A DNA stretch of 7,263 nucleotides. Source: Methanothrix sp. Lineage in GTDB: Archaea; Halobacteriota; Methanosarcinia; Methanotrichales; Methanotrichaceae. Both the position numbers and the translations under genes were made by a program. Shown piece after piece: positions 1 through 6,082 of this stretch (within the stretch, counting starts at the first letter, position 1; the number at the start of each line of letters is the position of its first letter). The notes below the pieces were generated by a model. The model did not search any database. It saw only the letters and a list, made by a program, of their open reading frames with translations, and had not been told where the DNA came from. Location: positions 1 through 7,263 of the forward strand of contig JAAZNX010000021.1 of NCBI GenBank assembly GCA_012798025.1, given 5' to 3'.

Positions 1-148
1 ATGGCTCTTTCAGAAGGGGTCTTTTCGCCAGGTATTCGGATGCAAAGGGGTATTTAAATCCTGGCGAAAGCCGACCCTGATCGTCCCTCCACCGCCTCCA
101 TCAGGCACTCGTCCTCATAGATCTAGCCCAGCCACAGGTGAACCAATT
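1..148. other. Intergenic region left of the fdh operon
   Basis: This stretch follows the last gene of the minus-strand operon. I find no convincing coding sequence in it on either strand; the longest open stretches are around 20 codons. There is no T-tract just after the operon stop at 149-151 on the minus strand, so a simple archaeal T-tract terminator is not apparent. Its only clear structure is an inverted repeat around a TATA-like box, listed separately, which suggests that a minus-strand gene begins beyond the left edge. Confidence 0.6.
23..69 (-). promoter_or_regulatory. Inverted repeat around a TATA-like box, possible operator and promoter
   Basis: The arms TTTCGCCAGG (23-32) and CCTGGCGAAA (60-69) are perfect 10-bp inverted repeats with 27 bases between them. 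The spacer holds ATTTAAATA (51-59 on the minus strand). Read leftward, one arm sits where an archaeal BRE would be and the other about 25 bases past the box, where transcription would start. That layout fits a repressor site better than a terminator, since no T-run follows the hairpin on the minus strand. Its target would be a gene beyond the left edge. The repeat is seen; the role is inferred. Confidence 0.4.
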
Positions 149-943
149 TCAAAGCGCATCTTTTACCCGGTCATAGCTGAAGACCGGTCCGTCCTGGCAG
201 GCATGGTAGGGACCGATGGCGCAATGCTCGCATTTGCCAACCCCGCACTTCATATGCCGCTCCAGGGAGACGTAAATGTCAGCCCGATGAAAACCTCTAT
301 CCATGAGCTTTCTGGCCACCGCGTTGATCATCACCGGCGGGCCGCAGATGGCCGCAGAGCCAGGAGTCAGGTCAAAGCGGTCGATGAGGCTCGTGACCAG
401 TCCCACATTTCCCTTCCACAACTTGTCTCCGATGTCCACTGTCACCGCTACCTCCATCCCTGCGCTCTGCCAGCTCTTGTACTCCTGCATGAAATAGAGG
501 TCCTGGCTTGTCCGCGCTCCGTATGCTACAGCCACTTTGCCAAACTCATCCCTGCGGTCGGCGATGTAGTTGATCAGCGATCGAAGGGTGGCAAATCCGG
601 AGCCTCCACCGGCGATGACCACATCCCTCATCATCCGGTCCAGTGGAAAGCCTTTCCCGTAAGGGCCGCGTATTCCTACCACATCTCCGACCAGACAGTC
701 CATGATCCCACTGGTCACCTTTCCAGCGCGACGGATGCACAGCTGCAGGCTTCGTCTGGTGGGAGATGAGGCTATGGAGATGGGACACTCGCCCAGTCCG
801 AAGACGGAGATCATCACAAACTGCCCTGGCAGATACCTGAAGTCAGCTCCTTCGTCTTGCAGCTCCAGGGTGAACAGGTAGGTGTTTGGAGACTCTATAT
901 CGATATCCACGATCTCCGCCTGCATGGGAATGTACTCGTTCAT
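149..943 (-). CDS. FAD/NAD(P)-binding [2Fe-2S] oxidoreductase subunit (sulfhydrogenase gamma / AsrB-like)
   Basis: This 264-residue protein is a ferredoxin-NADP reductase-type electron-transfer subunit, cytoplasmic (no membrane segments). It probably passes electrons between the formate dehydrogenase Fe-S chain and NAD(P). An N-terminal FAD barrel shows PGQF (39-42), PISIASSP (54-61, in place of the usual RPYS) and GPYGKGFP (93-100). The nucleotide-binding half shows AGGGSGFATLRSL (111-123) and CGPPVMINAV (200-209). The C-terminal C233-x4-C238-x2-C241-x7-C249 is the [2Fe-2S] motif of the HydG/PyrK/AsrB group. The start is the ATG at 941-943, with GGAGG (951-955) seven bases ahead and a 4-base overlap with the gene before it. 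The frame stays open upstream to 1279, but that part lies inside the preceding gene. The glycine-rich loop departs from the common GGxGxAPLRS form, so NAD versus NADP preference cannot be read. Family certain, partner inferred from the operon. Confidence 0.88.
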   Translation of the reverse strand: MNEYIPMQAEIVDIDIESPNTYLFTLELQDEGADFRYLPGQFVMISVFGLGECPISIASSPTRRSLQLCIRRAGKVTSGIMDCLVGDVVGIRGPYGKGFPLDRMMRDVVIAGGGSGFATLRSLINYIADRRDEFGKVAVAYGARTSQDLYFMQEYKSWQSAGMEVAVTVDIGDKLWKGNVGLVTSLIDRFDLTPGSAAICGPPVMINAVARKLMDRGFHRADIYVSLERHMKCGVGKCEHCAIGPYHACQDGPVFSYDRVKDAL

Positions 944-1956
944 CTTCTTGCCTCCGAACCGTCGCCCATCAAACGGCTCACCACAGACAGATCGACTCGA
1001 TTTATGGCAGCAGGACAGGTCAGATGGCAGCGTCCGCAGCCCACGCATCCAGTAAGGCCGGTGATCTGGGGGATGTCCTCGAACTTCTCCTGATACCAGT
1101 GACGCAGGCGCTGCCCTGGCGTGCGTCGGGGATTGGCTCCTCCGGTCAAGCGGGAAAATCCGGACAATATGCAGGAATCTCGGCAGCGCAGCCTCTGACC
1201 GTCCGGAACGCCCAGGTCCAGGATGTTGAAGCAGTGGCAGACCGGGCAGACGAAGCTGCATCCTCCGCAGGAGAGGCACTCCCGACCCAGAGCCTCCCAG
1301 TCTGCTCTCTGCATAGCCTGCCTGATTTGAGAGCAGGACCTATCCCGTGGCATGGCCCTTCTCGCCTCTTGCAGCAGCTTTGTTTTCTCCTGAAAATGCT
1401 CTGGCAGCGCAGGCTGCAGTAGGACTCTGCCCGCATTCAGGATAAGAATCCCCACAGGCGTCTCGGCCTGACATAGAAATCCGTCCCCTATGTCGGTGAG
1501 TTGAAGGTCGCACGGATCTTTGGCCTCCGGTCCAGCCTCAAGCCCGACACAGAAGCACTCTTTGCCGGGGCTGGTGCAGTTCTGAACCACCAAAGCTGTG
1601 GCTCTGCGGCGGCGGAAGTAGGCCTGGTCGGGTGGCTCTCGTCCGAATATCCTGTCCAAGAGGGCTATGGCGTGCAGGTCGCAGGGCCTGATGCCGAACA
1701 GCAGCCGGGAGGGGATCATCTCTTCCTTGAAGGTGTAGCGACCAGCTTCTTGAACGTATGTAAAAAGCGCCTCTTTGTGGGGAAGCAGGAACTCTGTGAC
1801 CGGAGAGAGTGGTTTGCCCATCAGATCAATTGGCTGGCCCTGCCATGTGACAAATGCAGGTCCTGCATCGGTTGACACCGGCGCAATGACCTCCATTTGC
1901 CCTCTCAACGCCTCCAGCAGCAAAGGAAGCTTGTGCTTTGGCAGGAATGCCTTCAT
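940..1956 (-). CDS. 4Fe-4S electron-transfer subunit (sulfhydrogenase beta / AsrA-like)
   Basis: This 338-residue cytoplasmic iron-sulfur protein is the likely electron relay between the formate dehydrogenase catalytic subunit and the flavin subunit. The N-terminal half carries GIRPCDLHAI (88-97), a hallmark of the HydB/AsrA family, followed by a Cys-rich middle (C127, C134, C136, C149, C162). The C-terminal third is a ferredoxin-like dicluster domain. Cluster one uses C227-x2-C230-x2-C233-x3-C237-P, with additional C240 and C242; cluster two uses C304-x2-C307-x2-C310-x3-C314-P. The spacing between the two cluster motifs is long, with conserved-looking RDSCILSGF (259-267) between them. Start: ATG at 1954-1956, preceded by AAGGAGG (1961-1967) lying inside the end of fdhA, and overlapping fdhA by four bases, which implies translational coupling. 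It has no F420-binding FrhB/FdhB domain that I can recognise. Length fits the family. Confidence 0.88.
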   Translation of the reverse strand: MKAFLPKHKLPLLLEALRGQMEVIAPVSTDAGPAFVTWQGQPIDLMGKPLSPVTEFLLPHKEALFTYVQEAGRYTFKEEMIPSRLLFGIRPCDLHAIALLDRIFGREPPDQAYFRRRRATALVVQNCTSPGKECFCVGLEAGPEAKDPCDLQLTDIGDGFLCQAETPVGILILNAGRVLLQPALPEHFQEKTKLLQEARRAMPRDRSCSQIRQAMQRADWEALGRECLSCGGCSFVCPVCHCFNILDLGVPDGQRLRCRDSCILSGFSRLTGGANPRRTPGQRLRHWYQEKFEDIPQITGLTGCVGCGRCHLTCPAAINRVDLSVVSRLMGDGSEARR

Positions 1957-3986
1957 GGTGCCTCCTTTTTCAGACGTGCTGCTGAGACCTTCAGCTCTGC
2001 AATCTTGGAGACCGGATCGAGATACTGTGCGGTCAGAGCATTGGCCGGTGCCTCTGAGAAGTGGAACGGCAGGAAAAGATCGCCTTTGCAGACCCCCTCT
2101 GCAAGCCTTGCCTCCACAGAGACGCTTCCTCGCCGGGTCTCCACTCTGACCTTCGTGCCGTCTCTTATGCCCATGAGCCTTGCATCCTCGGGATTTATCT
2201 CCACAAAGGGCGTGGGAACCTCTCTGTCCAGGAGAGAAGTCCTGCGGGTCATGGTCCCGGTATGAAAGTGGTACAGGCTTCGCCCTGTAGTGAGCATGAA
2301 GGGATAATCCTCATCTGGAGTCTCAGGAGGATCGATGTACAGAACCGGGCGAAGGCGTGCCAGGCCATGTGGGAAGCGGCTGACATGCAGAATGCTCGTT
2401 CCAGGATGGTCTTTCGTAGGACAGGGCCACTGCAGCCCATCTGGTCCCAGGCGTTCATAGCTGATTCCCCCGTAGCTGGGAGTGAGCGATGCGATCTCAT
2501 CCATGACGTCGCCAGGCGAAGAATATTCGGCCTTTGCTCCCAGCCGCCTGGTCAGGTCACAGATCCACTCCCATTCTGCCCTGGCCTCACCTGGAGGGTC
2601 TACGGCCTTCCGGACTCGCTGCACTCGTCTCTCGGTGGAGGTGAAAGTGCCATCTTTTTCGGCAAAGCAGGCAGCAGGAAGGACCACATCGGCCAGAGCT
2701 GTGGTCTCTGTAGGGAAGATGTCGCTTACCATCAGGAACTCCAGTCCCTTGAGGGCTTTTTGCACCCTGGATGTGTGGGGGTAGCTGATGACGGGATTTT
2801 CTCCAACTATTATCAGGCCTTTGAGACTTCCTGATTCTGCGGCCCACAGCATCTCAAGGGCTGTTAGCCCAGGTTCGCAGGGAAGCTGGGCCCTCCAAGC
2901 CTCAACAAATTTGGCCCGGACCTGGGGGCTGGACACAACCTGGTATCCTGAGAGCACATTGGGAAGAGCGCCCATGTCACATGCCCCCTGGACATTCTGG
3001 TGACCCCTAAGCGGATAAATGCCAGTACCCTCACGTCCCACGTTTCCTGTGACCAGAGCCAGGTTGGCGAGTGCCTGGACGATGTCAGTTCCTCGAACGT
3101 GCTGTGTGACGCCCATGGCGTAGACGATTGCCCCGCGACTCGCCAGTCCAAAGATGGATGCCGCTTTGACCAAATCAGCTGCTGGAACTCCTGATATCTC
3201 CTCGGCCTTTTCTGCAGTGTAGGCACTTGCAGCCTGCAGCGTCTCTATGAAGCCTTCGGTGCGCTCTTTTATGAACTGCCAATCTGCCAGATCCCTTTGC
3301 ACGATGATATTCAGGAGGCAATTGATCCACGCCACATCAGTTCCCTGTCGAGGAGAAAGCCATAGGTCGGCCAGCTCTGCCAGGCGCGTTTTTCGCGGAT
3401 CGACTACGATCAGCTTTGCTCCTTTGGACCGGGCTCGCAGAATGTGGGAGGCCACCAGCGGGTGCTGCTCAGTGGTATTAGAGCCGACGATCAGAATAGC
3501 ATCAGAGCTTTGCAGGCTGAAGATCGAGCCTGTCATGGCACCGCTTCCAAGAGCAAAGCCCAGGCCGGCAACTGTTGGAGCGTGGCAGAGCCTGGCCACA
3601 TGGTCCACGTTGTTCGTCCCCAGAGCTGCCCGGGCCATTTTCATCAGCAGGTAGTTCTCCTCGTTGGTTCCCTTGGCTGAGGTGAGCACGCCCAGCGCCT
3701 GCGGCCCGAACTCCTTCTGAATGCCTCTCAGGCTCTCAGCTGTCAGAGCGAGGGCTTCGTCCCAGGTGGCTTTGATCAACCGATCGCCCTGCCGGATGAG
3801 GGGGCTTTTCAGCCTGTCCGGATGGCCTACGAAGTCTCCAGCCATCCAGCCCTTGATGCAAAGACTGCCCCTGGACATTGGATGGGTGATCGAGGGGGAT
3901 GCGCCCACGATCCTGCCGCCGTCGACGTGCAGGAGCAGCCCGCAACCGCAGCCGCAATAGATGCAGGTGGTAATGACCTTCTCCAT
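1953..3986 (-). CDS. fdhA: Formate dehydrogenase catalytic (alpha) subunit, Cys form
   Basis: Bis-MGD molybdenum or tungsten enzyme of 677 residues, the usual length for archaeal FdhA; it interconverts formate and CO2. The N-terminal [4Fe-4S] ligands are C8, C11, C15 and C43, followed by K45, the lysine that bridges cluster and pterin in E. coli FdhF (K44). The active-site pair is C134-H135, matching Sec140-His141 of FdhF, and R327 in PLRGHQNVQGACDMG (325-339) matches FdhF R333 with the same six-residue offset. GENP (395-398) and the C-terminal pterin-binding domain with TTGRSLYHFHTGTMTRR (566-582) are typical of FdhA. There is no Tat signal and no membrane segment, so it is cytoplasmic. The ATG start has no clear Shine-Dalgarno, consistent with a very short leader. 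It is the first gene of a coupled three-gene operon. Related bis-MGD reductases are less likely because the Cys-His/Arg set is intact. Confidence 0.92.
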   Translation of the reverse strand: MEKVITTCIYCGCGCGLLLHVDGGRIVGASPSITHPMSRGSLCIKGWMAGDFVGHPDRLKSPLIRQGDRLIKATWDEALALTAESLRGIQKEFGPQALGVLTSAKGTNEENYLLMKMARAALGTNNVDHVARLCHAPTVAGLGFALGSGAMTGSIFSLQSSDAILIVGSNTTEQHPLVASHILRARSKGAKLIVVDPRKTRLAELADLWLSPRQGTDVAWINCLLNIIVQRDLADWQFIKERTEGFIETLQAASAYTAEKAEEISGVPAADLVKAASIFGLASRGAIVYAMGVTQHVRGTDIVQALANLALVTGNVGREGTGIYPLRGHQNVQGACDMGALPNVLSGYQVVSSPQVRAKFVEAWRAQLPCEPGLTALEMLWAAESGSLKGLIIVGENPVISYPHTSRVQKALKGLEFLMVSDIFPTETTALADVVLPAACFAEKDGTFTSTERRVQRVRKAVDPPGEARAEWEWICDLTRRLGAKAEYSSPGDVMDEIASLTPSYGGISYERLGPDGLQWPCPTKDHPGTSILHVSRFPHGLARLRPVLYIDPPETPDEDYPFMLTTGRSLYHFHTGTMTRRTSLLDREVPTPFVEINPEDARLMGIRDGTKVRVETRRGSVSVEARLAEGVCKGDLFLPFHFSEAPANALTAQYLDPVSKIAELKVSAARLKKEAP

Positions 3987-4013
3987 GAATTTTCAGGATG
4001 AATCTGGCCGACA

Positions 4014-4022
4014 GAATATAAC
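4014..4022 (-). promoter_or_regulatory. fdhA: Candidate fdh operon TATA box
   Basis: On the minus strand the sequence GTTATATTC lies about 31 bases (box centre to ATG) ahead of fdhA and is preceded by an A/T-rich AAAAGTTT. Archaeal transcription usually starts roughly 25 bases after the box, here near 3991-3994, giving a leader of only five to eight bases. That agrees with the absence of a Shine-Dalgarno ahead of fdhA. A second, more distal AT-rich box at 4100-4108 could instead give a leader of about 93 bases. No experimental start is known to me. Confidence 0.45.
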
Positions 4023-4055
4023 AAACTTTTGGCTCATCATTGGATTCAATTTGGC

Positions 4056-4066
4056 GGCGATTCGCC
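4056..4066. repeat. Short palindrome upstream of fdhA
   Basis: GGCGATTCGCC is a perfect odd-length palindrome (five-base arms and one central base) about 40 bases upstream of the proximal fdh TATA box. Its TTCGCCA core also occurs in the inverted repeat at 23-69, which raises the thin possibility of a shared regulator binding site at both ends of the operon. The arms are short enough to arise by chance. Confidence 0.25.
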
Positions 4067-4094
4067 ACAATCATCTCAATCGATGAAGCAGTCT

Positions 4095-4108
4095 CGAAAC
4101 TATAAATA
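4095..4108 (+). promoter_or_regulatory. BRE/TATA element facing right with no gene behind it
   Basis: CGAAA (4095-4099) directly followed by CTATAAATA (4100-4108) is close to an ideal archaeal BRE plus TATA box reading rightward, predicting a start near 4129. Downstream on this strand there is no credible ORF before about 4785; the DNA is antisense to the transposase remnant. It may be the promoter of a gene cut off by the insertion, a non-coding RNA promoter, or, read in reverse (TATTTATAG), a distal promoter of the fdh operon. Confidence 0.4.
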
Positions 4109-4116
4109 CCTCCAGT

Positions 4117-4184
4117 CAGTATGCCGTTTTGAATAACTCCCCTAATCTCCGCAAGTGAATGCTCTGTCTGCGCCTTTCTGCTTT
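4117..4184. other. Probable residual IS flank and 3' end
   Basis: Between the orphan promoter and the transposase tail is a non-coding stretch containing TTTTGAATAACTCCCC (4127-4142), which has the look of an IS terminal repeat. I looked for the matching inverted copy near 4650-4690 beyond the truncated transposase end and did not find it, consistent with loss of that end of the element. The IS boundary is therefore not fixed. Confidence 0.25.
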
Positions 4185-4653
4185 TTAATTTATCATCATA
4201 TTATAAAAATTAAATTTCAAAATGTTCTCTTGCATCATATTTTCCGTTTTGGTTGCGGCTACATGCTCTCCTGACATTCTTTTCACCGCTGATCGCCCAA
4301 GCTCCTTCATCTCCCTTATCGCTCCTGCTCTAGCCTCTTGCTTTTGCATTAGCGTTTGATCTCGTATTTATGACCGGCTGAATCTGCTTTTCCTGGAGTT
4401 GGTCGAAGACATCTCGCCTATAAAATGCTCCGTCGCCCAACGCCTTCTCGATCTTCTGGTCGGGGAGGTTTTCTTCTGCCTGGTTAACGAGCGAATTGAA
4501 CTTGTTCCCTTCCGATACTCGCTCATCGGTGACCTCGATTGCAACTATCTCTTTGGTCTCCACATTCGCCGCCAAAGGGACCTTGGTCCATCCCAGATGA
4601 TAGGCGAAATAATTTCGAGCCTTCGCACTTGATAGATCTAACCGAAAGGGTTA
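4185..4653 (-). pseudogene. Decayed DDE transposase remnant (IS4/IS5-type)
   Basis: This is the broken C-terminal half of an insertion sequence transposase. From 4650 to 4333 one frame reads through IVAIEVTDERV, then ALGDGAFYRRDVF with the second DDE aspartate in GDGA, then PVINTRSNANAKARG, and stops at 4330-4332. The tail continues in a different frame to the stop at 4185-4187 with VKRMSGEHVAATKTENM and LKFNFYNMM, the usual end of this family. A frameshift, and probably a deletion of roughly 30 codons that would carry the catalytic glutamate, separate the two parts. The N-terminal portion is missing: an in-frame stop sits at 4651-4653 and unrelated leader sequence follows. It cannot encode an active enzyme. 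The IS family is judged from remembered motifs, so IS5 versus IS4 versus IS1182 group is open. Confidence 0.75.
4639..4653. repeat. Small hairpin at the truncated end of the transposase
   Basis: TAACC (4639-4643) and GGTTA (4649-4653) form a 5-bp stem around a five-base loop. It lies at the point where transposase homology ends. It could be a scar or chance; no function can be assigned. Confidence 0.2.
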
Positions 4654-4731
4654 AAAGCCAATTAGCCTAATGAGAAAAATCGGTAACCTAGCTATGGATA
4701 TTGCAACAGGAGGCAGTGGAGTATTTTAGTT

Positions 4732-4740
4732 TTTTTATAA
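4732..4740 (+). promoter_or_regulatory. TATA box for the small ORF / DUF1646 transcript
   Basis: TTTTTATAA at 4732-4740 is a good archaeal TATA-like box, predicting a transcript start near 4763. That gives a leader of about 20 bases to the ATG at 4785, with AAAGGAGG at 4771-4778 in between, and about 160 bases to the GTG of the DUF1646 gene. A second weaker box, GGTTATATTG (4751-4760), would start inside the small ORF region. Confidence 0.5.
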
Positions 4741-4784
4741 TTACCGTTCCGGTTATATTGAGAAAAAAAGAAAGGAGGAACGAA

Positions 4785-4832
4785 ATGGATGCACAAACCA
4801 GAGGCCTGCTGACTGAATTGGGGGAGGTGTAG
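4785..4832 (+). CDS. Candidate 15-residue ORF in the DUF1646 leader
   Basis: This ORF reads MDAQTRGLLTELGEV and then stops at TAG. It has a near-perfect ribosome site (AAAGGAGG, 4771-4778) six bases ahead, better than that of most genes in the window, and a TATA box at the right distance. Just before its stop lies a run of five G (4820-4824). A one-base slip backwards there, or one extra G in the DNA, would join it to an open frame ending at the TGA at 4889-4891 and give a basic peptide of about 35 residues ending in AAIGQNCIR. It may be a leader peptide controlling the transporter gene, a small protein broken by a homopolymer indel, or a remnant. I do not recognise it. Confidence 0.35.
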   Translation: MDAQTRGLLTELGEV

Positions 4833-4924
4833 CAGCAAAGGCAAGGCCTGAACCCAGGAAGGCGGCCATTGGTCAGAACTGCATTCGTTGAGCATAGATA
4901 TCATCGATATTGGAGGGATTATTT

Positions 4925-6058
4925 GTGCAATTCGACCCACTAGACATTGGTTTGTTTGTAATAGTGCTAATTGTGCTCGTCGGGCCATTCATGATCAAGA
5001 AGATCGAGCATAACCTCGAAGCGTTCTTGTTCGTTATGGGTGTGCTAGCAGTAACCATATCCAGCTTTTATAGCAGAGAGGCTCTGGAGGCCTTGGGCTA
5101 CTCCGAACACCAGATGGAGCTAATCGGCTGGAACATGGAAATAGTAATGGAGGCCGTCAAGGAGCCAATAATAAAGGGAATTGTTCCTGCTGTGCTTGTA
5201 GCAGGGCTTCTGTTTCACTATGGCCGATCCTATGCCCAGAGGGGAATGAACTCGCTGACCCAGGTGGTTCCTGCGAAGATAATTGTATTTTTAATTGTAG
5301 TTATCCTAGGACTGTCCTCAAGCATAATCACCGCGATCATCGCATCACTCTTGCTAGTAGAACTCATGAACTGCATGCCATTTGAGCGTCAAACCAAGAT
5401 CAATCTCATCATAATCGCCTGTTTCTCCATAGGCCTGGGTGCAGTTCTAACTCCTGTGGGAGAGCCGCTCTCAACAATCGCCATCACCAAGCTGCAGGGG
5501 GAGCCCTACAATGCAGGCTTCTTCTTCCTGTTCAACCAACTGGCAATATACATCATACCCGGCTGTCTGGCCATGGGCCTCTTGGCCATGTTCTTCACAG
5601 GGAAAGCCAAGGCTATGGAGTGCAAAGTAAGTGAGGAAGAGGACGGAGGCCTGAAGGATGTAGTGGTCAGAGCGATCAAGGTGTATATCTTTGTCATGGC
5701 CCTGCTGCTTTTGGGCTCTGGCATGAAGGTTGTGATCGACAAATATATGCTAGGCATATCTCCTCAGATCCTTTACTGGGTCAACATGATATCTGCCATT
5801 CTGGATAACGCCACATTGACAGCGGCAGAACTGAGTCCGGCAATGAGCATAACACAGATCCAGGCAGTGCTTATGGGCCTGCTTATCTCTGGAGGCATGC
5901 TGATCCCCGGAAACATTCCCAATATCATCTCCGCAGGCAAACTCGGGATCACAAGCAAGGAATGGGCAAAGCTGGGAGTTCCACTAGGGCTTATTTTGAT
6001 GGCGATCTATTTCGTGTGGATCTTCTTCATACCCTTCCACATAGAGTTCCACTTTTAA
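4925..6058 (+). CDS. DUF1646 family predicted cation transporter (COG4756)
   Basis: Polytopic membrane protein of 377 residues with about ten hydrophobic stretches. I recognise it as DUF1646/COG4756, a predicted cation transporter common in methanogens; substrate unproven. It shows a two-part pattern like the NhaD/ArsB ion transporter superfamily. In the first half, SSIITAIIASLLLVELM (132-148) is followed by GLGAVLTPVGEPLST (170-184). In the second, ILDNATLTAAELSP (292-305) is followed by GGMLIPGNIPN (323-333). Buried acids E146, E179, D294 and E302 are candidates for ion binding. A charged loop (226-245, SEEED) divides the halves. The start chosen is the GTG at 4925, seven bases after GGAGGG (4912-4917); a TTG five codons earlier would overlap that ribosome site. 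It is converged on by the methyltransferase gene 24 bases downstream. Confidence 0.85.
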   Translation: MQFDPLDIGLFVIVLIVLVGPFMIKKIEHNLEAFLFVMGVLAVTISSFYSREALEALGYSEHQMELIGWNMEIVMEAVKEPIIKGIVPAVLVAGLLFHYGRSYAQRGMNSLTQVVPAKIIVFLIVVILGLSSSIITAIIASLLLVELMNCMPFERQTKINLIIIACFSIGLGAVLTPVGEPLSTIAITKLQGEPYNAGFFFLFNQLAIYIIPGCLAMGLLAMFFTGKAKAMECKVSEEEDGGLKDVVVRAIKVYIFVMALLLLGSGMKVVIDKYMLGISPQILYWVNMISAILDNATLTAAELSPAMSITQIQAVLMGLLISGGMLIPGNIPNIISAGKLGITSKEWAKLGVPLGLILMAIYFVWIFFIPFHIEFHF

Positions 6059-6082
6059 CTGGCGGTGGCAATCCCATCGCTC

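Noticed and set aside
23..69. Intrinsic terminator for the fdh operon
   Set aside because: The stem is plausible, but the loop is 27 bases and no T-run follows on the minus strand.
203..769. Plus-strand open frame of 188 codons
   Set aside because: It lies wholly antisense to the well-supported flavin subunit, has low-complexity His/Ser/Ala-rich composition and matches no family.
944..1279. Upstream extension of the flavin subunit by 112 residues
   Set aside because: It would overlap the Fe-S subunit gene almost entirely there, its Arg/Pro/Ser-rich composition is that of a shadow frame, and the ATG at 941-943 has a proper ribosome site.
2061..2834. Plus-strand frame of 257 codons within fdhA
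   Set aside because: It is antisense to the conserved C-terminal domains of fdhA and has no recognisable motifs.
4910..4924. TTG start five codons before the GTG of DUF1646
   Set aside because: The TTG lies within the GGAGGG ribosome site that is correctly placed for the GTG.
4692..4988. Minus-strand frame of 98 codons
   Set aside because: It covers the DUF1646 promoter, leader and N-terminus, and has no family resemblance or ribosome site.
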